Below are positions 45,341 to 53,362 of a stretch of DNA of 64,000 bases, one piece after another. The DNA is from Bdellovibrionales bacterium GWA2_49_15 (GTDB lineage: Bacteria; Bdellovibrionota; Bacteriovoracia; Bacteriovoracales; Bacteriovoracaceae), in assembly GCA_001769855.1 (NCBI GenBank), contig MEPP01000028.1:62001-126000 (forward strand), read 5' to 3'. Numbering within the stretch: position 1 is the stretch's first letter; each line of letters opens with the position of its first letter. The translations under genes were made by a program, and so were the position numbers. The notes beneath the pieces are model-generated. The model did not search any database. It was not told the DNA's origin and saw only the letters and a program-made list of their open reading frames with translations.

Positions 45341-46423
45341 GTAGATATCGGCAAAAAATACGACAGTCAAATCGTTCTTCACGGTATTGACCTAAAAATT
45401 CAAGAAGGTGAATTTTTTGGTCTCTTAGGCCAGAGCGGGTGTGGAAAAAGCACCTTGCTTAGAATAATCGCCGGCCTTGAGTCGCCTTCCAAGGGGGCAA
45501 TCTTTTTAGATAACACCCGGATCGACACCCTTCGCCCCCAGGATCGGCCGTTTAATATGGTTTTTCAGCGTTATGCCCTTTTTCCCCATCTCTCGGTGTT
45601 TGCCAACGTGGCGTTCGGGCCGAGTCTCCACCGAATCGACAAGTCCTCGCTGGCCGCGCGGACGGAAGAGGCGCTTAAGCTTGTGGGCCTCTGGGATTAT
45701 CGGGATCGACTTCCCGAAACCTTATCAGGCGGCCAACAGCAGCGGGTGGCCCTGGCCCGGGCGGTGATCAATCGGCCTAAAATGTTGCTCCTCGATGAGC
45801 CCCTTTCGGCCCTGGATAAAAAAATGCGGGAGAGCATGCGGGAAGAGCTGCGAAACCTTCAGCGCAAGGTGGGGATTACTTTTATTTTTGTCACCCACGA
45901 TCAGGAGGAGGCCCTGGCACTCTCGGACCGAGTGGCGGTCATGAATCATGGTCGACTGGAACAGGTGAGTGCCCCGGAAGAGCTCTATCATAATCCTGAA
46001 ACTCTCTTTGTCGCCCAGTTTGTGGGGGACTCGGCCCCGCTTACCGGCGCCACCTGTTCCATTGCCGGCAGAAAAAATGAGGTGGCCATGACTCTGGCAC
46101 AAAACAATATCATCAGGGGCATAGGCAAGATTCAAGAACGGCAGCAGGGAATCGCCATTATTCGGCCCGAAAAGGTGCGTCTTACCCAGCTAAATTTGGA
46201 GGGGCCGATCAATCCCGAGGAGAATACAATCTCGGGAAAAATTCAATCCACCACCTTCAGAGGAAGTCAGACCGAGGTTCAGGTTGAGGTGGCACCAGGA
46301 CAGTCCATAAAAGTTTTCATTCAAGATCAAAAAAATGCCCGGCCCATGAGCTTAGGCGAGCTGGTCCAGCTTAGCTTCTCCGTCCAGGATACCTTTATCT
46401 TTCCCCCAGGCCTCACCACGTGA
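45329..46423 (+). CDS. potA: polyamine-type ABC transporter, ATP-binding subunit
   Basis: A 364-residue ATPase with all motifs intact: Walker A GQSGCGKST, Q-loop VFQRYALFPHL, signature LSGGQQQRVA, Walker B LLLDEPLSALD, and the switch His in VTHDQEEA. The C-terminal 120 residues form a TOBE/MOP-like regulatory domain (IIRPEKVRL). No ribosome site precedes the ATG. The stop overlaps the potB start (GTGA). Confidence 0.95.
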   Translation: MLNIVDIGKKYDSQIVLHGIDLKIQEGEFFGLLGQSGCGKSTLLRIIAGLESPSKGAIFLDNTRIDTLRPQDRPFNMVFQRYALFPHLSVFANVAFGPSLHRIDKSSLAARTEEALKLVGLWDYRDRLPETLSGGQQQRVALARAVINRPKMLLLDEPLSALDKKMRESMREELRNLQRKVGITFIFVTHDQEEALALSDRVAVMNHGRLEQVSAPEELYHNPETLFVAQFVGDSAPLTGATCSIAGRKNEVAMTLAQNNIIRGIGKIQERQQGIAIIRPEKVRLTQLNLEGPINPEENTISGKIQSTTFRGSQTEVQVEVAPGQSIKVFIQDQKNARPMSLGELVQLSFSVQDTFIFPPGLTT

Positions 46424-47277
46424 GCGGCAGGCCTCAACTCCGCATGCGTGAGATGAGCATTCTTGGCCTACCGGCGCTGGCCTGGTTTGTCTTCTTTCTA
46501 CTCGCCCCTATCCTGATTGTGATTCTTCTGAGCTTCCTTAAACGCGGGACCTACGGCGGCCTTGAGTGGACCTTTCAACTCTCCAACTATCCTCGTATTT
46601 TTGAGGCCGTTTATTTTAAAATTTTCTTCGAGAGTTTCAAGCTGTCGCTGATCACCGCGGGAATGTGTTTCGCCTTGGGGTATCCCATGGCGTGGGCCAT
46701 GGCCACGGCCCAAAGGTCAACCCGCTCACTATTAATCCTAACCATGGCCATTCCCTTTCTCACAAATCTGATCATTCGCGTCTATGCCCTGAGAATTTTT
46801 TTAGGCATGGATGGCCCGGTCCAAACCGTGCTGCAGTTTTTGGGGGTGGAGTTTGATCCTTTTTTATTCTCACAAAACAAAACCCTGGTTCTCTATGGCA
46901 TGGTGACCACCTATCTTCCCTTCATGGTTTTTCCCCTCCATGCCGCCCTGGAAAAATTTGACTTCACGCTGGTGGAAGCGGCCAAGGATCTGGGGGCCTC
47001 AGAGTGGCAGGTGCTAACCCGGGTTATTCTCCCCAATACCCGCCTTGCCATTGCCAACGGGATCACCTTGGTTTTTGTGCCCTGCTTAGGTGAGTTTGTC
47101 ATTCCCGATCTGCTGGGAGGAGCGAAAAGCATGCTCATTGGCAATCTCATCACCGAGCAATTTTTGAAAACCCGCGACTGGCCGTTTGGAGCGGCCCTGT
47201 CAACTCTTCTCATTCTTCTTCTCGTCCTCATCCCCTTCACCATCCGTCGCACCATTGTCGGGCGGAGGCGGGGATGA
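46420..47277 (+). CDS. potB: polyamine-type ABC transporter, permease
   Basis: A 285-residue permease with six membrane helices and the EAA loop EAAKDLGASEWQVLTRVILPN, which docks on PotA. The start is GTG 46420, overlapping the potA stop (GTGA), and the stop overlaps potC (ATGA). Family members form a heterodimer with PotC to carry polyamines inward. Confidence 0.94.
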   Translation: MSGRPQLRMREMSILGLPALAWFVFFLLAPILIVILLSFLKRGTYGGLEWTFQLSNYPRIFEAVYFKIFFESFKLSLITAGMCFALGYPMAWAMATAQRSTRSLLILTMAIPFLTNLIIRVYALRIFLGMDGPVQTVLQFLGVEFDPFLFSQNKTLVLYGMVTTYLPFMVFPLHAALEKFDFTLVEAAKDLGASEWQVLTRVILPNTRLAIANGITLVFVPCLGEFVIPDLLGGAKSMLIGNLITEQFLKTRDWPFGAALSTLLILLLVLIPFTIRRTIVGRRRG

Positions 47278-48068
47278 AAGAGCGTTCTAGGCCCCGGCCG
47301 CCCCTGATTGTTTTTTTCATCAGTGCCATGGTGCTCATCCTGCTCTATCTCCCGCTCCTGGTTGTCTGGGTGAATTCTCTTTTGGAAAACGTCGACGCCC
47401 GCTGGATTTTGAGCTTGCGCTGGTATCGGGAGGTTTTTTCCGATAGCGAGCTGATGGCGGCCATGGAACGCAGTTTGCTTGTGGGACTCAGTGCCAGCTT
47501 TTTTGCCACCATTCTCGGTACCGGCGCCGCCATCGCCGTTTCCAAAGAGTATAATCGCTTTCGTCTGCGCCACGGACTGGAAATCATGTCATTTATCTCA
47601 CTGATTATTCCCGAGCTGGTTTTTGCTCTTTCTCTTCTCATGTGGTTTTTCATTTTAAAAATTCCCCTCGGTCTGGGGACGGTGATCACCGCCCATACCA
47701 CCTTCTGTCTTTCCTTCGTCATGCTGACCGTGGGAGCGCGAGTGAGTGCCCTCGATCCCGCCCTTGAGGATGCGGCACGCGATCTCGGGGCCTCCGAATT
47801 TCGCATCTTATTCAAAGTCACTTTGCCCCTACTTCTACCGGCCATTGTCGCCGCCTTCGTCCTGTGCTTTCTGCTCTCCTTCGATGATTTTTTAATTACT
47901 TTTTATACCAATGGAGTGGGAAGTGACACCCTTCCCATGAGGCTGTACGGGGCGATAAAAATGGGGATTACACCCAAGCTCAGTGCCATGTCCACCATCA
48001 TGTTCTTATTTACGGTGGGCCCGATTCTTTTGATCTTCAAGGGGCGGGCGCTACGGGACCTGGTGTAG
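47274..48068 (+). CDS. potC: polyamine-type ABC transporter, permease
   Basis: A 264-residue permease with six membrane helices and the EAA loop EDAARDLGASEFRILFKVTLP. It pairs with PotB. The ATG overlaps the potB stop by the ATGA arrangement. The stop lies two bases from the stop of the convergent receiver gene. Confidence 0.94.
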   Translation: MKERSRPRPPLIVFFISAMVLILLYLPLLVVWVNSLLENVDARWILSLRWYREVFSDSELMAAMERSLLVGLSASFFATILGTGAAIAVSKEYNRFRLRHGLEIMSFISLIIPELVFALSLLMWFFILKIPLGLGTVITAHTTFCLSFVMLTVGARVSALDPALEDAARDLGASEFRILFKVTLPLLLPAIVAAFVLCFLLSFDDFLITFYTNGVGSDTLPMRLYGAIKMGITPKLSAMSTIMFLFTVGPILLIFKGRALRDLV

Positions 48069-48070
48069 GA

Positions 48071-48475
48071 TTACAAAATCTCGTCTTTCAGGACTTCCCC
48101 GATCTTATTTAAAAGTTGGGTCCGGCTGAACGGCTTCACCAGAATATGTCGTCCCCCTTCGTTCATGGCGACGATCACATCTTCTTTGGTCAGGCATCCG
48201 GAGATGAGGATGTACTTCATGAGTCTGTTTTTGGGAGTCTTGCTTAAGGTTCCGATTAAATCAATGCCGCTTTTTCCCGGCATCTTGTGATCCACAATTA
48301 CAATATCAAACGTCTGATTTTGCAATTTCTGAATCGCCTGAACTGCATTCTGGGCCGCCACCAGCGTTTTGAATCGGCCGGTGGCGCTGAGAAAAAGACA
48401 GATTAAATCGCAAATTTTTTGCTCATCATCCACCACCAGGGCGGAGTATTGTTCTTTTTTTAAAGCTTGAATCAT
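48071..48475 (-). CDS. single-domain response regulator
   Basis: A 134-residue receiver with phospho-acceptor site VIVDHKMPG, the acidic pocket VVDDEQ, the switch Ser in ISG and the invariant Lys in LVKPF. There is no output domain, so it probably acts by protein contact (CheY-like) or passes phosphate. It starts by a four-base overlap with the hybrid kinase gene, indicating it is that kinase's downstream partner. Confidence 0.93.
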   Translation of the reverse strand: MIQALKKEQYSALVVDDEQKICDLICLFLSATGRFKTLVAAQNAVQAIQKLQNQTFDIVIVDHKMPGKSGIDLIGTLSKTPKNRLMKYILISGCLTKEDVIVAMNEGGRHILVKPFSRTQLLNKIGEVLKDEIL

Positions 48476-50019
48476 ACCACCTTCGCCTTGAGCGCTTTTC
48501 TGATGATGTCCTTCAACTCTTGGGCCTTAAATGGTTTCTGGACGAGCGCTCTCACATGGGCGAGCTTTAACTTTTCGTAATCCTCTTCCGAAAACTTCCC
48601 GCCGGTCATGAAAATAAATTTCGGGGCATCGGTGACCTTTTCAAATTCAGAGGCCAAATCAAAGCCGCCCCGTTGGGGCATATTCAGATCGGCAATCACC
48701 ACGTCAACGCCAAATTTATGAATGATCCGGAGGGCGTCTTCAACCTTGGTGGACCCGATGAAAACAAACTCCGGCTCCTCGGCCAAGATGTGGTTAATCA
48801 CATTGAGAACTTGCGGCTCATCATCAAGCGCCAGCACTTTTATTCCGGGATGATCCGCCAGACCCGACAGGTAACGCTCATTGTGGGTATAAGAGGAAAC
48901 TTCAACACCGGGAAGGACCACCTGAAAGCAGGTGGTGCCATTTTTTTGCTGTTCCAGGGTAATTTTCCCACTGTGGGCAAGAATGATCTTTTGACAGATG
49001 GACAGTCCTAAACCGGTCCCCTCACCGATCGTTTTGGTGGTGAAAAATGGGCGGAAGACTTCTGACCTAAGATGCTCAGGAATCCCCGAACCATTATCCA
49101 TGACTTTTAAAATTATGGCCCCGTCATTTTCATCTTTCGAAAGATGAATGGTGAGATGGCGATCATGGGAGCTTTTTTTCTCACATAAGGCATCAAAGGC
49201 ATTTTTGGCCAAATTCAAAACCACCTGCCGGACTTTGACAGGATTAACAAAGGCCACCACCTCGTCTTTGGTAAAATCAAAAGATAATTCAATGTTATTT
49301 TCCTTGAGCACCAGCTTTAGGAGCTGGAGGACGTCCATGACAAGAATCTTGAGATCGACATATTCTTTTTTATCTTCATTTTTGTGAAGATAGCTCTTCA
49401 TATTCAAGATAATCTCGTTAATCCCGTGCAGAGACTCAAAGGCATTGTCGATGCATGTTTTTAAAAGCTCCTTGCCTTCAAAAGCGGCACAGGACTCCAG
49501 AAGTCCCTTGGCAACCTCCACGTTCCCGCTGGCAATGGTCAGGGGATTGGCGATCTCATGGGAAATGGAAGCGGTCATCTCGCCCAAGGTCGCCAGCTTA
49601 TCCGCCTGAATAATCTGGGCATGGCCCTCTTCAATCTCTTTCATCTGGGTTTTGTATTTTTCAAATAAATGTTTTTCCACCGTGATGTCGCGGAAAAACA
49701 AAAAAAGCTCCTGGGGGTTATCAGCGGAGGGGACGATTTTTAAAACGAAAAACAACTTCTGGGTGGGGATTTTAAAAAGGGAGAACGCTATTTCGGCGGA
49801 AATTTTTATTTCATTTTCCCGGCGGGCCTCCTCAATCAGGTCCAGGGGCCAGGTTGTTTTTTCAACAAATATCTCTTCCGGGGTGAGACCTGACTTTAAA
49901 ATCCGGGGAGGGGTTTGAAAATACACCGGCGCGGAATAATTAAAATAAATTATCTCATCTTTTGCATTGATGAGCAGTACCGCTTCATGTAACTGATCAT
50001 AGGCCTTAATATCAAGCAT
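48472..50019 (-). CDS. hybrid sensor histidine kinase (PAS-like, HisKA, HATPase, receiver)
   Basis: A 515-residue cytosolic kinase with no membrane helix. Residues 1-115 look PAS-like, with ending FFRDITVEKH; the HisKA has SISHEIANPL (His near 153); the ATPase has the N box NLAKNAFDAL, DNGSGIPEHL and GEGTGLGLSICQ; and a C-terminal receiver (about 390-510) shows LALDDEP, VVIADLNMP and VQKPF. It lies three bases after the STAS gene and overlaps the receiver gene, so signal flow is probably kinase to its own receiver and to the free receiver. Confidence 0.94.
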   Translation of the reverse strand: MLDIKAYDQLHEAVLLINAKDEIIYFNYSAPVYFQTPPRILKSGLTPEEIFVEKTTWPLDLIEEARRENEIKISAEIAFSLFKIPTQKLFFVLKIVPSADNPQELFLFFRDITVEKHLFEKYKTQMKEIEEGHAQIIQADKLATLGEMTASISHEIANPLTIASGNVEVAKGLLESCAAFEGKELLKTCIDNAFESLHGINEIILNMKSYLHKNEDKKEYVDLKILVMDVLQLLKLVLKENNIELSFDFTKDEVVAFVNPVKVRQVVLNLAKNAFDALCEKKSSHDRHLTIHLSKDENDGAIILKVMDNGSGIPEHLRSEVFRPFFTTKTIGEGTGLGLSICQKIILAHSGKITLEQQKNGTTCFQVVLPGVEVSSYTHNERYLSGLADHPGIKVLALDDEPQVLNVINHILAEEPEFVFIGSTKVEDALRIIHKFGVDVVIADLNMPQRGGFDLASEFEKVTDAPKFIFMTGGKFSEEDYEKLKLAHVRALVQKPFKAQELKDIIRKALKAKVV

Positions 50020-50022
50020 GAA

Positions 50023-50490
50023 TCAACCCTTTATAAAATAAAAATATTGCTCCTCAATTGCATCAAACTCCATCTCCTCCCCCGTTTCCTCACAGCACAT
50101 TTTGGGGGCCTTGCGGCCTTTGACATCGGAAACTTTTAAAAGAATCTTTTTTTCGCTGTCGTGATGCTCGCAAAAATAGGGCGCGTAAAATGACTCGATG
50201 ACACAGTTGGGGCGCAAAAACCCCTGTACCATATTGATCTGCTCAATGATAATCTGCGGGCAACGGGAATAGACGATTTTTGTTTTCGGACTCAACTTAT
50301 CCAAAAAACCAATCCAATCCCGGATGCCGCAGGAGTTAATCAGCTCGACCTCATTGAAGTCAAACAAGTACTGGTCAAATCCTGCCAGAGGTATTTGCGC
50401 CAGATCGGCATCCTCGTTTATATAACCCTTCAATGCGAGCTGTATCTTCCTGCCCTGAACTTCGGTGGTAATCTTTAAATTCTGCGCCAT
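50023..50490 (-). CDS. STAS-like anti-sigma-factor-antagonist protein
   Basis: A 155-residue protein. Residues 5-100 resemble a STAS domain: LALKGYINEDAD, FDQYLFDFNEVELINSCGIRDWIGFL. The usual DSSG, whose second Ser is phosphorylated, reads NSCG here, so Cys takes that place. A C-terminal part follows with CEHHDSEK and CCEETGEE, perhaps a small metal site. It lies between the SpoIIE-type phosphatase and the hybrid kinase with three-base gaps. AGGAG lies near its ATG. Confidence 0.75.
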   Translation of the reverse strand: MAQNLKITTEVQGRKIQLALKGYINEDADLAQIPLAGFDQYLFDFNEVELINSCGIRDWIGFLDKLSPKTKIVYSRCPQIIIEQINMVQGFLRPNCVIESFYAPYFCEHHDSEKKILLKVSDVKGRKAPKMCCEETGEEMEFDAIEEQYFYFIKG

Positions 50491-50493
50491 GCT

Positions 50494-53283
50494 CTACTCC
50501 TCTCGAAAGAAATGAAAAGAAGTTACTCTTTCCTTATACTGCTTTTGCCTTTTTTGCAGATCAAATAAGGCAATGACCTCAGTGCGTTTGTCATCCCGAA
50601 GGTTGACAACCAAAGTACTACTCAACCCGAAGGCCATATACAATCCCAGACCGGCACCGGCGGTATCGGTTTTGGGCATTTTTTCTCTCATGGCCCTTAA
50701 AATTCCATTTAAGATGATATCACGTTTCAGGCCGCCAAAATTGTCCTCCACCGAGATGGCCATGAGCTTTTCTCCCCGGCCCATTTTAAATAAAACCTTC
50801 TCCCTCAGGTCCAAAGCATGGGCCTCGGTTCGATCTAGATTATAATATTTGAGCTCTCCTGAAGGTTTTTTGGCGGCATCAAAGACCGCGTTGGACACCA
50901 GCTCAACCGAAACTGTCGCAAGGAAATCTTTGAGGGGACCAAAGTAGGTGCTCAGGTCAAATTTGTCGATCATTTGACTGACAATTTCCATGATTTTTTC
51001 CGATGAGGCCACTTCCTCACTATGAATCTGGGCCCCTTCCCCAAGATAACCTTCGATTCCCCATAAATGCCCCGATCGCTCCTTATAAATATTGGCCGAG
51101 ATCTCTCCATATAAATCCAAGGCATTCTTACCGATCACATGGCGGATTTCAAAAGGCGACAAGATGAATTCAATATTTTCTTCGCTCCTGGCATCCGAGA
51201 GCACGTAGACTTTCTGGGCATTGGCCTTTAAGAACTCCGCCTCCTGAGTGGACAGGGGGAGCTGGCACCAATGCAAGATGACATCGGCCTCACTCAAGTT
51301 TTCCGTTTCATCCACGACGATCTGTTTTTTGCCAAGCTCTTCTTTGAGTCTCGCCCGATCGAAATCCGGGGCGGTGGTTCCATGGAAGGCCAACTTTAAA
51401 AGCTGCTTCTCCTGTCTTTTTAAGCAGACGACCGTATGGTCATCAGTGAGTGGTGCCTCCCCCATAAAGTTCTTGAGATCGGAAAAGACCCCATCAACCA
51501 CGCTGGAACTTTTCAGCATTTTCGTTTGACTGAGTGTTTTTAAGAGCCTTCTTTGACCAAAAGGCTTTCCCTCGGCATTTTCGGCCTCAAGAATGCCATC
51601 GGTATAAAAAAAGACCGCATCGCCCTTTTCCAGCATGACCTCTTCATATTTGTAAACCTCATCCGGGCGATGCCCAAGTCTGGCACCATTGGCCTCCATA
51701 AGCGGGACAAATTGATCTTTTTGTGGCTGCGGGGTATTTTCCTTGTTTTTGAAAAAGAGCGGGGGGCAGTGGGAGGCATTGGCATATTTAAAAATATTGC
51801 TGTCAACATCGAGCACCCCGACAACCGCCGTCATCAGGATTTCCCCTTTTAAACCAAGGGCGGCGTGATTCATGAAGGCCAGAATTTTCCCCGGGTTTTC
51901 TAAATAATCCGGGTGATCATAGATAATTTGCTTAAGATTTCTGAGTGAGCAAAAGGCCGTGGCCGTCATCAAAGCGGCGCCGACTCCGTGGCCGGTGGCA
52001 TCGCAGATAAAAATAACGGACTTCGGGCCATGGTGAAAAATGCCCCACCAGTCGCCACCACACTCGGAAGCTGATCGGAAACGCCCGGAAACCTCGATAC
52101 ATCCCTTTTTCCAATCTTGATCAGGAAAAAAAGTGGATTGCACCAGCTGGGCCACATAGAGTTCATTTTCCAATCGGGCCTTTTCCTTCATCTCCCCAAT
52201 ATAATGTTCAATTTCCTTGGACATATAGTTAAAGGTCGTCGCCAGGGCCGCCAGCTCGTCCCGTCCTTTGATGGTCACCGTCGAGCCAAATTCACCTTTG
52301 GCCACTTTCTGCGCCATCGCGGTTAACTTTTCCAAAGGCCTGGTCAATCCCCGAGCAAAAAGGATTCCAAAAAAAATACATAACGATAAAAGCAGTCCCC
52401 CCAGAATGGCCGATCGCTGAATGAGAAACCGGGCGGCGCGAAAGGCCTCGTCCGTGGGGATAAGGGCCAAGGCCCACAATTTAAAATCGGGAAGAAATTT
52501 CATTCCCAGCAGAACCGTTTGCCTTTGCTCCCCCTTGCCTAGCAAAGAAAACTCCATGACCTCCGCCCCCACTTCCGAGGCATGCTTGACCTGATAGCTG
52601 AGGACCTGCTTGGCCAGATCAAGGTCGGTGCTATCCAGCTGACTTATGAAATCCCGGCGGCCACCATCCAGGATCGTTTCCAGGTTTTCATTAAAGAGCA
52701 AAAAATAGTGCTGTCTCCCTTTCGCCAGCGCTTTAAAAAAATGAGAGGCAGAAAGCCTGACAACCAGCACGCCCTCGGCGTAGGACTTGACCATTTCTAA
52801 GATTCTGCTTCCTGAAAGATTCAGTGTTCTCGTGGTAAAATTTTTCCCGCTCAAGGCCTGGGTGCGACCACTCAGCTTTTTATTCTCAAGCTGGCTGAAG
52901 GCCTGGTAATTCTCTTCCTCCAGTCCCTCCGGACGATGGAGATAGATCTGAAACTTGTTTCTATCCTTTACCAAAAAAGTCACTTCATAAATTTCTGCTT
53001 TTCGGAGTAACGCCTGCTTCAAATTGGCAAGATCTCTGGAAGGGGCCTGCTCGGCACCGCCTTTGATCAGTGGCCATAAAAGGGACTCGATTTCGGACAT
53101 CTGGGAACGAACCTGCTCGCCCAGTGCTTCAACTGAAACAAGAGTTGAATCGTAGATGTAGGCGGCCTTGTCCTCATTGAAGAGCTTGATGGCATAGTAA
53201 ACATAAAAGACTAAAGCGCTGACCAAAAGAGAGCCAAACAGAACCGTGATCTTCGCTTTTAAGGGCACTAGAATCTTTTGCAA
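50494..53283 (-). CDS. membrane sensor with HAMP, SpoIIE phosphatase and HATPase domains
   Basis: A 929-residue protein. A membrane helix near residues 12-32, a periplasmic sensor of about 260 residues and a second helix (SAILGGLLLSLCIFFGILFA) lead to a HAMP segment (TRPLEKLTAMAQ), then a PP2C/SpoIIE phosphatase with SASECGGDWW, FICDATGHGVGAALM and FFYTDGILEAEN. A degenerate receiver-like part follows, and a C-terminal ATPase of the anti-sigma type (ELVSNAVFDA, VEDNFGG, GAGLGLYMAF). Phosphatase and kinase halves on one chain suggest it sets the state of the STAS protein encoded next. It heads a four-gene operon. Confidence 0.9.
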   Translation of the reverse strand: MQKILVPLKAKITVLFGSLLVSALVFYVYYAIKLFNEDKAAYIYDSTLVSVEALGEQVRSQMSEIESLLWPLIKGGAEQAPSRDLANLKQALLRKAEIYEVTFLVKDRNKFQIYLHRPEGLEEENYQAFSQLENKKLSGRTQALSGKNFTTRTLNLSGSRILEMVKSYAEGVLVVRLSASHFFKALAKGRQHYFLLFNENLETILDGGRRDFISQLDSTDLDLAKQVLSYQVKHASEVGAEVMEFSLLGKGEQRQTVLLGMKFLPDFKLWALALIPTDEAFRAARFLIQRSAILGGLLLSLCIFFGILFARGLTRPLEKLTAMAQKVAKGEFGSTVTIKGRDELAALATTFNYMSKEIEHYIGEMKEKARLENELYVAQLVQSTFFPDQDWKKGCIEVSGRFRSASECGGDWWGIFHHGPKSVIFICDATGHGVGAALMTATAFCSLRNLKQIIYDHPDYLENPGKILAFMNHAALGLKGEILMTAVVGVLDVDSNIFKYANASHCPPLFFKNKENTPQPQKDQFVPLMEANGARLGHRPDEVYKYEEVMLEKGDAVFFYTDGILEAENAEGKPFGQRRLLKTLSQTKMLKSSSVVDGVFSDLKNFMGEAPLTDDHTVVCLKRQEKQLLKLAFHGTTAPDFDRARLKEELGKKQIVVDETENLSEADVILHWCQLPLSTQEAEFLKANAQKVYVLSDARSEENIEFILSPFEIRHVIGKNALDLYGEISANIYKERSGHLWGIEGYLGEGAQIHSEEVASSEKIMEIVSQMIDKFDLSTYFGPLKDFLATVSVELVSNAVFDAAKKPSGELKYYNLDRTEAHALDLREKVLFKMGRGEKLMAISVEDNFGGLKRDIILNGILRAMREKMPKTDTAGAGLGLYMAFGLSSTLVVNLRDDKRTEVIALFDLQKRQKQYKERVTSFHFFREE

Positions 53284-53312
53284 AATTTTTCTCTTTTTAT
53301 CCTTAAGTTCAT

Positions 53313-53322
53313 TATAATTATA
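53313..53322. promoter_or_regulatory. overlapping divergent -10-like elements
   Basis: The self-palindrome TATAATTATA gives TATAAT on both strands, overlapping by two bases, in the 79-base gap between the sensor operon and the divergent FecR gene. No convincing -35 box is visible on either side, so this is tentative. Confidence 0.35.
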
Positions 53323-53362
53323 TCTGTTATGTCCTGTAATTGCTCCCTAGGATTTTTAAAAT

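Noticed and set aside
46911..47573. 220-codon open frame on the minus strand
   Set aside because: Antisense to potB and potC, whose membrane-helix and EAA-loop motifs are clear.
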